Assembly (NCBI GenBank): GCA_946536955.1
Contig: CAMNFJ010000078.1
Location: 1 to 13,468, forward strand
DNA: 13,468 nt
Direction of reading: 5' to 3'
Origin: CAG-791 sp002394525
Lineage (GTDB): Bacteria; Bacillota; Clostridia; Lachnospirales; Lachnospiraceae
The number at the start of each line of letters is the position of its first letter. Positions within the stretch are counted from its first letter, which is position 1. Below the pieces are notes generated by a model. The model was given only the letters and a program-made list of their open reading frames with translations. It searched no databases and was not told the origin of the DNA. Of this stretch, positions 6,749 through 13,468 are shown piece by piece. Made by a program: the position numbers and the translations under genes.

Positions 6749-7381
6749 TCATTCCAGAAAATGTCTGATCCGGGGAATGATCCTGCCAAAATCCACAAAA
6801 CAGGTTCCTCCGGATACACCCACCGGCACGCTGTCTTCGAAGGAATACTCCTCCGGAAGAAATTCACCCGCAGGATTTTTCTCAAAATCAAAAACATAGA
6901 CCTTCAGCCCTGATGGATTGACGATCCAGTATTCACGGACGCCATGCCTGCGGTACAAGTCCCGCTTTCTCCACAGGTCATTCTCCGGATTGGAGGGCGA
7001 CAAGACTTCGACCACATAATCCGGGGAGCCGCGGAAAGGACCGTCCCCTTTATCCTTTTCTTTGTCACAGTGAACATAGAGATCCGGCTGGACAACTGTG
7101 TCCCCCTCATTCCCCAGGGCCACATCCGACGGAGCGGTGTATAAAAAGCATTCCTTCCCTTGCTTTTCTATACAGTCCTCCAACTGCCTGGCAATCTCAA
7201 GAACCACCCGCTGGTGAAGTCTCCCGGGTGAAGCCATATCGTAGAAGACGCCGTCGATCAGTTCGACCCGCAGATCCTGCGGCAGGGCGAGATATTCTTT
7301 TTCTGTATGCCGGCCGCCCGCCGGTGACTCCCCAAGGAATAATTTGTCCTTCCTGCCTTTTTCATATTTATCTCCGGTCAT
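6749..7381 (-). CDS. Uma2 family (DUF820) restriction-endonuclease-fold protein
   Basis: A 210-residue protein of the Uma2 family, which has a PD-(D/E)XK nuclease fold but mostly unknown biological roles. Features seen are VELIDG (39-44), VVQPDLYVHC (97-106) with the family PD, PDYVVEVLSPSN (120-131) with the family Glu, and a basic helix DLWRKRDLYRRHGVREYWIVNP (135-156) that includes the conserved YWIV. The frame is intact and the expected acidic residues are present, so it is probably not a dead copy. The ATG at 7381 is chosen because GGGAGG lies 7 nt upstream; longer in-frame starts up to 7450 lack such a site. It is the first gene of the leftward cluster with udp. Whether it cuts DNA or has any link to nucleoside salvage is unknown. 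Confidence 0.88.
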   Translation of the reverse strand: MTGDKYEKGRKDKLFLGESPAGGRHTEKEYLALPQDLRVELIDGVFYDMASPGRLHQRVVLEIARQLEDCIEKQGKECFLYTAPSDVALGNEGDTVVQPDLYVHCDKEKDKGDGPFRGSPDYVVEVLSPSNPENDLWRKRDLYRRHGVREYWIVNPSGLKVYVFDFEKNPAGEFLPEEYSFEDSVPVGVSGGTCFVDFGRIIPRIRHFLE

Positions 7382-7545
7382 TCCATTTCCTCCCGTCCGC
7401 GCCGGAAGCTGCCGCCCTATGCGCGCTCCCTGCGCGTTATGTGTGATCATGGGATTTCATCCAGGTATTTCACGTATTGTGCACATGTACTGTCACTGGC
7501 CTGACTCTTCGGAGACTGCCCCCTTCTGTTTTTATCTCTCAGGTT

Positions 7546-7555
7546 ATTGTACCAT
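7546..7555 (-). promoter_or_regulatory. Extended -10 promoter for the Uma2-udp unit
   Basis: On the minus strand TATGGTACAAT contains TG-n-TACAAT, an extended -10 element (the -10 hexamer is 7546-7551). The best -35 (TTGTCT) sits at 19-nt spacing and is weak, as is usual when an extended -10 is used. The leader to the Uma2 start would be about 160 nt. Confidence 0.4.
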
Positions 7556-7678
7556 AGAACCGGAGCCAGGAGACAAAGCCTCAAAAAAATCACGCATAGG
7601 GCGAACATTGTGATAAAGTACTAATTATTGAAAGAGCGGTCCGCCGCTCCTTTACCGGGACTCATTTTTCGAAAATTG

Positions 7679-9115
7679 ATGGAAAAAAGCGAGGAAAAAG
7701 GCACATTGAACAAGGATATGTCTCCGGACCAGTCCGGAAGCACACCATCAGAAGCTGAAAGAAGGACTGAGAGCAGGCCAAAGCGAACCGATATAGAACT
7801 CATCGGCTTTTCTGCACCTTCCGGACACCGCAGGACTTCCGGCGGCCAGAACCGCAGAAGGGGATCCTATGCAAGGGATGCACAGGGCGCCGATGCAAAG
7901 AAATCCTCTGCAAATGGGACCAGTGCAGCGGGAACTGATGCAAAGAGAACAGGTGCAAGGAGATCCGATGCAAGGAAAACCGATGCAGGGCGTCCCGTTG
8001 CAAAAAGATCCACCAGGCAGGGCTCCGCAAACAGGCGAAGCCGCAGGTCCGCGCGCCGGTCTGCCCCCGACGGGCCCCGCCTGCTCCTGCGTGCCGCCGC
8101 CGGCCTGGCCCTGGTCTTCCTCCTGGTCGTGGTCGTGCGGGGGATCCTGATCCCGCTCCTGAAAAAAGCCGGCAAGGACACCGTTCCGCCCGTCATCACA
8201 CTGGAGTCCGACCCGGACTACGTAGTCTGGCCGGGCCAGGAATATGAGGAGGAGGGCTGGACCGCCACCGACGACAGGGACGGCGACCTGACGGACCAGG
8301 TGAAGCAGTCTGTCGACGGAGACGAGATCCGCTACACGGTCAGCGACAAGGCGGGCAATTCCACGGTGGCTGTCCGCCGCATCCCCTATGCGGAGGTCTC
8401 CGCCAATATCAATGAGGGCAGCGTCTCCGCGGAGGACCTGGCAGGCATGCGGGAAAGCTTTCCGGACGGGGACAGCGCTGCCTCCGGGTCCGGCAAGACC
8501 GTCTACCTGACCTTTGACGACGGCCCCGGCAAGTACACGGAACGGCTGCTGGACATCCTCCGCCGCAACGACGTCCACGTGACCTTTTTTGTCACAGGGG
8601 CCTTCCCGGCCTACGAGGACATGATCAAAAAGGAATACGAGGCCGGGCACAGCATCGGGATCCACACCCAGAGCCACGATTTTGACAAGATCTATGCCTC
8701 CACCGATGCCTTCTGGAAGGACAACAACGCCATGCAGAAGATCATCGTCCGGCAGACGGGCCACCCGACCGACCTCATGCGCTTCGCAGGCGGCAGCTCA
8801 AACTCCATGGGCACCTGGCAGAAACCCGATATCATGCAGACCCTGGTCAACCAGACCCAGAAAAAGGGCTTTCAGTACTTTGACTGGAATGTCTCCAGCG
8901 GAGACGGCGCCGCGGAGGGCGACAGCGCCATGGTCATCTCCCGGATCACCTCCGGCATCAGCGGCTTCGATGAATCCGTCGTCCTCTGCCACGACACCAA
9001 GGAATACACCGTCAATGCCATGGAATATCTGATCCCCTGGCTGCTGGACAACGGCTATACGATCCGGCCCCTCACCCGCGACAGCGAGCCGGCCCACCAC
9101 CTGGAACCAGACTGA
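7679..9115 (+). CDS. Membrane-anchored NodB-type polysaccharide deacetylase
   Basis: A 478-residue carbohydrate esterase family 4 protein, predicted to remove N-acetyl groups from peptidoglycan or another cell-wall glycan outside the cell. The order is a basic, Ser/Ala-rich cytoplasmic region (1-133) with a 5-residue repeat, a membrane span (about 136-161), an Ig-like/DUF5011-type domain (170-237) and a NodB domain (274-466). NodB motifs are complete: TFDDGP (278-283; D280 base, D281 metal), HTQSH (329-333; metal ligands H329 and H333), RFAGG (368-372), DWNVSSGD (402-409) and LCHD (436-439). The start is uncertain. The ATG at 7679 lacks a clear ribosome site. The TTG at 7706 has GAGGAAAAAGG just upstream, the ATG at 7718 is also possible, and the frame opens at a TTG at 7628. 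No downstream partner gene is seen. Confidence 0.9.
   Translation: MEKSEEKGTLNKDMSPDQSGSTPSEAERRTESRPKRTDIELIGFSAPSGHRRTSGGQNRRRGSYARDAQGADAKKSSANGTSAAGTDAKRTGARRSDARKTDAGRPVAKRSTRQGSANRRSRRSARRSAPDGPRLLLRAAAGLALVFLLVVVVRGILIPLLKKAGKDTVPPVITLESDPDYVVWPGQEYEEEGWTATDDRDGDLTDQVKQSVDGDEIRYTVSDKAGNSTVAVRRIPYAEVSANINEGSVSAEDLAGMRESFPDGDSAASGSGKTVYLTFDDGPGKYTERLLDILRRNDVHVTFFVTGAFPAYEDMIKKEYEAGHSIGIHTQSHDFDKIYASTDAFWKDNNAMQKIIVRQTGHPTDLMRFAGGSSNSMGTWQKPDIMQTLVNQTQKKGFQYFDWNVSSGDGAAEGDSAMVISRITSGISGFDESVVLCHDTKEYTVNAMEYLIPWLLDNGYTIRPLTRDSEPAHHLEPD
7868..8002 (+). repeat. Nine 15-nt units coding for x-x-x-x-Ala pentapeptides
   Basis: Nine successive in-frame 15-nt units each end in the codon GCA, giving pentapeptides such as KRTGA, RRSDA, RKTDA and AGTDA. 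Most units carry basic residues at positions 1-2 and Ser, Thr or Asp at 3-4. The array lies in the cytoplasmic N-terminal region of the deacetylase. The invariant Ala codon suggests expansion by slippage followed by divergence. Confidence 0.75.
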
Positions 9116-9452
9116 AAAACGGCGTTTTTTCCCGCCGGGTCATCTGTCCGCGTCCCCCATTGTCCGCGCCCCCGTCCGCGTCTCTCGAAATGCGCGGACA
9201 TGTGACGCCACACCTGCGACAGCTCCATCGCCCAGTACCGGGATGTCGAGAGCACCAACTACTACCGCATCCTGCGGCCCTACGAAGCTGTTGCCGTCCT
9301 GCAGGAAGCGTGAACACGCAATCCGGTTCCCCTGATCTCCTGTATCGCAGCCACCCTGACGCGGCGTATCGGCCCGCGGTCAACAGCATTCTCTTGCAGC
9401 CGGAAGGTGGTCAGACCGGCGGGAAGGCATTCATCTATTCTCTCTTTTACGG
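9116..9452. other. Intergenic stretch with no confident gene
   Basis: Between the deacetylase stop and the livJ promoter, no open frame has a ribosome site or a recognisable family. A short hairpin (9120-9124 with 9133-9137) lies just after the stop, with its T-run in the loop. It would terminate better on the minus strand than on the plus strand, so no good terminator is assigned to the deacetylase. A 35-codon coding-like remnant is listed separately. Confidence 0.5.
9206..9313 (+). pseudogene. Possible remnant of a gene 3' end
   Basis: The plus frame from 9206 to the TGA at 9311-9313 has codon choice like real genes here (GCC, CTG, ATC, TAC) and encodes a protein-like tail that includes NYYRILRPYEAVAVLQEA. 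It is blocked upstream by a TGA at 9203-9205 and has no start codon with a ribosome site. It could be the surviving C-terminus of a decayed gene. I do not recognise the parent family, and chance is not excluded. Confidence 0.25.
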
Positions 9453-9481
9453 TTGCTATGAATAAAAAATAGCATTATAAT
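9453..9481 (+). promoter_or_regulatory. Promoter of livJ
   Basis: TTGCTA (9453-9458), a 17-nt spacer and a perfect TATAAT (9476-9481) lie 88 nt upstream of the livJ start. A second perfect TATAAT at 9514-9519 sits in a partly repeated context but lacks a good -35. Three AATATCC copies (9479, 9517, 9539) and an inverted TACCGG/CCGGTA pair (9491-9496, 9529-9534) overlap the presumed start region and may be regulator sites. Confidence 0.7.
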
Positions 9482-9568
9482 ATCCGTTAATACCGGGGAC
9501 TGAATAAAAATCGTATAATATCCAGTTGCCGGTATATGAATATCCATTCCAACAGGAGGTAACATGTT

Positions 9569-10780
9569 ATGAAAAAGTTTTGGAAAACAACTCTTGCGGT
9601 TGCCATGACTGCATGCATGGCAGCTTCTCTGGCGGCCTGCGGCGGCGGCTCTTCAAGCAGCGCCCCCGCCGCTGACAGCGGCGCAGCAGACGGCGCCATC
9701 AAGATCGGCGGATCCGGCCCGCTGACCGGCCCCGCGGCAGTGTACGGCAACGCCGTCAAGACCGCGGCCGAGATGGCAGTCGAGGAGATCAATGCAAAGG
9801 GCGGCGTCCAGTTCTCCCTGCAGTTTGAAGACGACAAGCACGATGCCGAGGAGGCGGCGACCGCCTACGGCACCCTGAAGGACGGCGGCATGCAGATCTC
9901 TCTGGCGACCGTCACATCCGCTCCCGGCGCAGCGGTTTCCCCTCTCTATCAGGAGGACCAGACCTTCGCGATCACCCCTTCGGGTTCCAGCCCCTCCGTC
10001 ATCTACACAGACGGTGAAGGTCAGACCGGCGCCTACGGCAACGTCTTCCAGATGTGCTTCTCCGATCCCAACCAGGGTTCCGGAAGCGCGACCTACATCG
10101 CAGCCCACCCCGACCTCGGCTCCAAGATCGCGGTCATCTACAAAAACGACGATCCCTATTCCAAGGGCATCTTCGATACCTTCAAGGCTCAGGCTGAAAC
10201 CGATGGTCTCGAGATCGTCTATGAAGGCACCTTCAAGGGCGAAGAGAGCGACTTCAACGTCCAGCTGGCTGACGCACAGGCGGCAGGCGCTGACCTCCTC
10301 TTCCTCCCCATCTACTACACTCCCGCTTCCCAGATCCTGACCCAGGCCAACACCATGGGCTACAAGCCCACCTTCTTCGGTGTCGACGGCATGGACGGCA
10401 TCCTGGGCGTGGAAGGCTTTGACACCTCCCTGGCTGAGGGCGTCTACCTGCTGACCCCCTTCGTCGCCACCGCAGAGGACGAGCAGACCAAGACCTTCGT
10501 AGAGAACTACAAGGCCCGCGCCAACGGCGAGGTCCCCAACCAGTTCGCCGCTGACGCCTATGACTGCATCTACGCCATGGCCCAGGCCTGCGAGGCTGCC
10601 GGCATCACAGCCGACATGAGCAACGCCGACATCTGCGCAAAGATGGTCGAGCAGTTCACCTCCATGACCTTCAACGGCCTGACCGGCTCCGATATGACCT
10701 GGAACGAGAACGGCGAAGTCACCAAGGCTCCCAAGGCCATGATCATCGAGAACGGCATCTACGTTCCCGCCGCGGAATAA
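9569..10780 (+). CDS. livJ: Branched-chain amino-acid ABC transporter substrate-binding lipoprotein
   Basis: A 403-residue extracellular solute-binding lipoprotein of the Peripla_BP_6 (Leu/Ile/Val-binding) family. It captures substrate for the LivHM membrane complex encoded downstream. The signal peptide has a basic start (MKKFWK), a hydrophobic core and the lipobox LAAC, with Cys24 as the lipidated residue, followed by a Gly/Ser-rich linker. The mature part opens with IKIGGSGPLTG and AAEMAVEEINAKGG, hallmarks of the family. ITPSGSSPSV and a YDCIYAMAQA segment further along also fit. AGGAGG stands before the ATG at good spacing. Codon use is strongly biased to C-ending codons, consistent with high expression. 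Two terminators follow directly, so it is probably made in excess over the permeases. Leucine, isoleucine or valine is the likely substrate, but related members bind amides, urea or other amino acids. Confidence 0.93.
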   Translation: MKKFWKTTLAVAMTACMAASLAACGGGSSSSAPAADSGAADGAIKIGGSGPLTGPAAVYGNAVKTAAEMAVEEINAKGGVQFSLQFEDDKHDAEEAATAYGTLKDGGMQISLATVTSAPGAAVSPLYQEDQTFAITPSGSSPSVIYTDGEGQTGAYGNVFQMCFSDPNQGSGSATYIAAHPDLGSKIAVIYKNDDPYSKGIFDTFKAQAETDGLEIVYEGTFKGEESDFNVQLADAQAAGADLLFLPIYYTPASQILTQANTMGYKPTFFGVDGMDGILGVEGFDTSLAEGVYLLTPFVATAEDEQTKTFVENYKARANGEVPNQFAADAYDCIYAMAQACEAAGITADMSNADICAKMVEQFTSMTFNGLTGSDMTWNENGEVTKAPKAMIIENGIYVPAAE

Positions 10781-10820
10781 TCCCGGCCGCTCTTTCATAT
10801 TTTAGTCCGACGGACACCGG

Positions 10821-10855
10821 CGTCCGGCTCCCTGCGGGGAGCCGGACGTTTTTTT
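10821..10855 (+). terminator. Intrinsic terminator 1 after livJ
   Basis: A perfect 12-bp GC-rich stem pairs 10821-10832 with 10837-10848 (CGTCCGGCTCCC and its complement) with a TGCG tetraloop, followed by seven T residues at 10849-10855. It is very strong and 40 nt beyond the livJ stop. Confidence 0.95.
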
Positions 10856-10868
10856 ACACTGTCCACCG

Positions 10869-10910
10869 GAACGAAAAATCTTGTATCGACAGGATTTTTC
10901 GTTCTTTTTT
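10869..10910 (+). terminator. Intrinsic terminator 2 after livJ
   Basis: A 16-bp stem with one G-U pair joins 10869-10884 to 10889-10904 with an ATCG tetraloop, followed by six T residues at 10905-10910. It starts only 13 nt after the T-run of terminator 1. Together they should block nearly all read-through from livJ. Confidence 0.9.
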
Positions 10911-10921
10911 CATATAGCATT

Positions 10922-10949
10922 TTTCCATGCGCCCCGAACGTGCTATAAT
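10922..10949 (+). promoter_or_regulatory. Extended -10 promoter for livHMG
   Basis: TTTCCA (10922-10927), a 16-nt spacer and TGC-TATAAT (10941-10949) form an extended -10 promoter with a perfect -10. It is placed directly after terminator 2, so the permease and ATPase genes can be transcribed independently of livJ. The leader to livH would be about 120 nt. Confidence 0.75.
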
Positions 10950-10956
10950 AGTCCCT

Positions 10957-11078
10957 AATCGGGTCTGTGCACCCCCGTTTTTGTGCACATGCCTGCCGCT
11001 TCCCGCCGGATCCGGCCGGAATGCCGGCAGTATGAAAATCTATTTCTACCATATCTGAAAGAGGGGAACTGAGTAACA
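10957..11078 (+). promoter_or_regulatory. Structured 5' leader of livH
   Basis: The predicted leader contains a 7-bp stem TGTGCAC/GTGCACA (10966-10972 with 10983-10989). A second foldable region follows, CTGCCG/CGGCAG (10993-10998 with 11025-11030), enclosing the 12-base palindrome GCCGGATCCGGC (11005-11016). No T-run follows either, so neither is a plain terminator. The ribosome site AGAGGGG stands about 12 nt before the ATG. A regulatory RNA role is possible but not shown; no known riboswitch consensus was recognised. Confidence 0.4.
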
Positions 11079-11954
11079 ATGAGATTTCTGTCCAATCTGG
11101 TAACCGGCCTGGGACTGGGGAGTGTCTACGCGATCATCGCTCTCGGTTATACCATGGTCTACGGCATCGCCAAGATGCTCAATTTCGCCCACGGCGACGT
11201 CATCATGGTCGGCGCCTACATCGCTTTCTTTGCGCTCACCAAATTCAACCTGCCCCTGCTGCCGGGGATCCTCCTGGCCATCGTCTTCTGCACCGTCCTG
11301 GGTGTGGTCATCGAGCGGCTGGCCTACAAGCCGCTGCGCCAGGCCTCCAGCCTGTCCGTCCTGATCACGGCGATCGGCGTCAGCTATTTCCTGCAGAACG
11401 GGGCCCAGCTTCTCTGGAGCGCTTCTCCCAAGATGTTTCCGGCTATCATTTCCACCGGCACGCTGACGATCGGAGGCCTGTCGATCGCCTATCTGACCCT
11501 CCTGACCATCGCGACCTGCATCGTGGTCATGATCTGCCTGACCCTGTTCATCAACCGGACCAAGACCGGCAGCGCCATGCGGGCCTGTTCCGAGGACAAG
11601 GGCGCCGCGCAGCTGATGGGGATCAATGTCAACCAGATCATTTCCCTGACCTTCGCGATCGGCTCCGGACTGGCGGCCATCGCCTCCGTCCTGCTCTGCG
11701 CCAACTACCCCACCGTCACGCCCACCCTGGGCTCCATGCCCGGCATCAAGGCCTTCACCGCAGCCGTCTTCGGCGGGATCGGCTCCATCCCCGGAGCGCT
11801 CCTGGGCGGCCTCCTGCTGGGGATCATCGAAATTCTCTCCAAGGCCTATATTTCCACCCAGCTGTCCGATGTCATCGTCTTCGGCGTCCTGATCGTCATC
11901 CTTCTGGTGAAGCCGACCGGCCTTCTGGGAAAGAAACTCAGTGAGAAAGTCTGA
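11079..11954 (+). CDS. livH: Branched-chain amino-acid ABC transporter permease LivH
   Basis: A 291-residue integral membrane protein of the BPD_transp_2 family, forming one half of the membrane channel with LivM. About eight hydrophobic segments are visible, beginning with LGLGSVYAIIALGYTMVYGI (11-30). The family's NFAHGD motif follows (35-40). The cytoplasmic loop contacting the ATPase is AMRACSEDKGAAQLMGIN (166-183), and the C-terminal FGGIGSIPGALLGGLLLGIIE (231-251) is a hallmark of this group. Length and start are normal. It is the first gene of the second transcription unit, 298 nt after livJ, and is followed 83 nt later by livM. Confidence 0.95.
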   Translation: MRFLSNLVTGLGLGSVYAIIALGYTMVYGIAKMLNFAHGDVIMVGAYIAFFALTKFNLPLLPGILLAIVFCTVLGVVIERLAYKPLRQASSLSVLITAIGVSYFLQNGAQLLWSASPKMFPAIISTGTLTIGGLSIAYLTLLTIATCIVVMICLTLFINRTKTGSAMRACSEDKGAAQLMGINVNQIISLTFAIGSGLAAIASVLLCANYPTVTPTLGSMPGIKAFTAAVFGGIGSIPGALLGGLLLGIIEILSKAYISTQLSDVIVFGVLIVILLVKPTGLLGKKLSEKV

Positions 11955-12037
11955 GGACCTGCAGGGAAAAAATCCGCAATTCATTCTGCGCAAAGCAGGC
12001 AGCTGATTCTGCTGCAGTTCCTATGGAGAGTATGAAC

Positions 12038-13090
12038 ATGAAAAATAATCAAGGAATTTTCGGTTATCTTCTGAATAAACGGCATCGCTCGCGGACGATC
12101 TCCTACACGATGGTCATCGCCGCCTACATCATCCTCGAAGCCATGCTGCGGACAGGAAATCTGTCCAATCTTTTTACGGGCCTTCTGGTCCCCGCGACCT
12201 GCTACCTGGTCGCCGCGATCGGCCTCAACCTCAATGTCGGCGTATCCGGTGAGCTCAATCTGGGCCAGGCTGGCTTCATGGCCGTCGGCGCCTTCTCCGG
12301 CGTCTGCGTCTCCGGCTTCCTCGCCGGCAGCATGCCCGCCATCCCCCGTCTGATCATCGCCATCCTGGTCGGGACGCTCCTGACCGCCCTCGTCGGCTTC
12401 CTGATCGGCATCCCGGTCCTCAAGCTCCAGGGCGACTACCTGGCCATCGTCACCCTGGCCTTCGGCCAGATCGTCATGAACCTGATCATGAACCTCTATG
12501 TCGGACTCGACAGCAGCGGTCTCAAGTTCAGCTTCGTCGAAGCAAAATTTGAACTGGGCGAAGGAGGGAAATTCCTGATCAACGGCCCCATGGGCGCCAC
12601 TGGCACCGAGCGCATCGCCAACTTCACCGCCGGCACCCTCCTGGTCATCTTTGCCCTTGTCATCGTCTACAACCTGATCTACTCCCGCAGCGGCCGCGCC
12701 ATCATGGCGGCCCGCGACAACAGGATCGCCGCGGAGTCGATCGGCATCAATATCGCCAACACCAAGATGATGGCCTTCGTCATCTCCGCAGCCCTGGCCG
12801 GCGCCGCGGGCGCCCTCTACGGCCTCAACTACTCCACCATGGTCGCCAGCAAGTTTGACTACAACACCTCGATCCTGATCCTGGTCTACGTGGTCCTGGG
12901 CGGTCTCGGAAACTTCAACGGCACCCTGATCTCCACCGTCATCCTCTTCCTTCTGCCGCAGCTGCTGCGCGGCCTGCAGGATTACCGCATGCTGATCTAC
13001 GCCGTGATCCTGATCCTGATCATGCTCATCACCAACAACGAAGCCCTGCGGATCAGATTCGAGACCCTGCGCAAGAAAAAGACCGCCTGA
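12038..13090 (+). CDS. livM: Branched-chain amino-acid ABC transporter permease LivM
   Basis: A 350-residue permease of the same family, the partner of LivH. After a short basic N-terminus come hydrophobic segments and the diagnostic GLNLNVGVSGELNLGQAGF near residues 62-80. LQGDYLAIVTLAFGQI follows, then the ATPase-contact loop IMAARDNRIAAESIGIN and the C-terminal GGLGNFNGTLIST. The ATG at 12038 is chosen because GGAGAG lies 7 nt before it; the in-frame ATGs at 12023 and 12032 lie on or next to that site and have none of their own. A short inverted repeat (GCAGC/GCTGC) precedes it. It should be co-transcribed with livH and livG. Confidence 0.95.
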   Translation: MKNNQGIFGYLLNKRHRSRTISYTMVIAAYIILEAMLRTGNLSNLFTGLLVPATCYLVAAIGLNLNVGVSGELNLGQAGFMAVGAFSGVCVSGFLAGSMPAIPRLIIAILVGTLLTALVGFLIGIPVLKLQGDYLAIVTLAFGQIVMNLIMNLYVGLDSSGLKFSFVEAKFELGEGGKFLINGPMGATGTERIANFTAGTLLVIFALVIVYNLIYSRSGRAIMAARDNRIAAESIGINIANTKMMAFVISAALAGAAGALYGLNYSTMVASKFDYNTSILILVYVVLGGLGNFNGTLISTVILFLLPQLLRGLQDYRMLIYAVILILIMLITNNEALRIRFETLRKKKTA

Positions 13091-13197
13091 CCGGATGGAC
13101 AAATGATCCGCAGGACGGACCTGATGACGACACTCTGAAAAGTCCCCCGGGTCAAAAATTCCCGGATCAGAGCATCCGCTGAAAAAAAGAGGAAGAT

Positions 13198-13468
13198 ATG
13201 AACAAGAACGAAACTCCCATTCTGGAAGTCAAAGAGCTGGGCATCGACTTCGGCGGCCTGACCGCCGTCAACGACCTGGATCTGGCTATTTACAATAAAG
13301 AGATCGTAGGACTCATCGGCCCCAACGGCGCAGGCAAGACCACCGTCTTCAACCTGCTGACCAAGGTCTACACCCCCACGCGGGGCACCATCCTGTTTGA
13401 CGGCAAGGACACCGCCGGCAAGACCGTCGTGGACATCAACAAGGCCGGCATCGCCAGGACCTTCCAGA
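13198..13468 (+). CDS. livG: Branched-chain amino-acid ABC transporter ATPase LivG, 3' truncated
   Basis: The first 90 residues of a cytoplasmic ABC ATPase are present; the gene runs off the window, and the family is usually about 255-270 residues. ILEVKELGIDFGGLTAVNDL opens the domain, Walker A is GPNGAGKTT (41-49), and the segment ends in IARTFQ, where Gln90 is the Q-loop glutamine. FGGLTAVNDL and the GIARTFQ spelling are typical of LivG rather than LivF. The start ATG follows AGAGGA at good spacing. It lies 107 nt after livM in the same operon; livF is expected next but is not in view. Confidence 0.95.
   Translation, partial: MNKNETPILEVKELGIDFGGLTAVNDLDLAIYNKEIVGLIGPNGAGKTTVFNLLTKVYTPTRGTILFDGKDTAGKTVVDINKAGIARTFQ

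Noticed and set aside
9120..9137. Terminator after the polysaccharide deacetylase
   Set aside because: The stem is only 5 bp and its T-run lies in the loop on the plus strand, so it is not a convincing terminator for that gene.
9653..10798. 381-codon minus-strand frame opposite livJ
   Set aside because: It mirrors the strongly C-ending codon use of livJ; no ribosome site or known family, and livJ is unambiguous.
11981..13102. 373-codon minus-strand frame opposite livM
   Set aside because: The Asp/Gly/His/Gln-rich product is a typical antisense shadow of hydrophobic GC-rich codons.

Overview
The window looks like a chromosomal stretch from a fairly GC-rich, low-GC-lineage Firmicute, most likely a Clostridia member close to Lachnospiraceae. 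This rests on the mix of a DegV protein, an AEC permease, a short conserved protein of a type common in that group, a membrane-anchored NodB deacetylase, Gram-positive AGGAGG-type ribosome binding sites, sigmaA-like promoters and many U-tailed intrinsic terminators. Genus cannot be fixed from sequence alone.

Layout. (1) 2-1870 (+): the 3' part of a very acidic gene built from at least four different tandem repeat families. Its C-terminus appears to change frame, and a strong hairpin terminator follows. (2) 1994-4075 (-): an AEC-family permease and a DegV fatty-acid-binding protein. They are separated by the degV terminator and a near-consensus promoter for the permease. (3) 4338-4908 (+): a small conserved hypothetical gene with its own promoter and a roughly 215-nt leader carrying a duplicated 33-nt hairpin element. 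(4) 5050-7381 (-): a cluster of Uma2-family nuclease, uridine phosphorylase and cytidine deaminase (pyrimidine nucleoside salvage). A 391-nt gap between the last two genes holds two classes of short repeats. (5) 7679-9115 (+): a membrane-anchored polysaccharide deacetylase with a 5-residue periodic basic N-terminus. (6) 9453-13468 (+): a branched-chain amino-acid-type ABC importer in the order binding lipoprotein, permease LivH, permease LivM and ATPase LivG. LivG is cut by the window edge, and livF presumably lies beyond it.

How the parts work together. The Liv genes encode one high-affinity importer. Two consecutive intrinsic terminators and then a new extended -10 promoter sit between the binding protein and the permeases, a layout expected to give far more binding protein than membrane complex. 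Cytidine deaminase turns cytidine into uridine, and uridine phosphorylase splits uridine to uracil and ribose-1-phosphate, so these two neighbours catalyse consecutive steps.

Most of the window is ordinary housekeeping or transport content. The less explained parts are the duplicated leader hairpin at 4437-4553, the tandem and REP-like repeats at 5578-5875, the repeat-built acidic protein with its frame switch, and the regulatory island between livJ and livH. No CRISPR array, transposase, tRNA or rRNA was seen.
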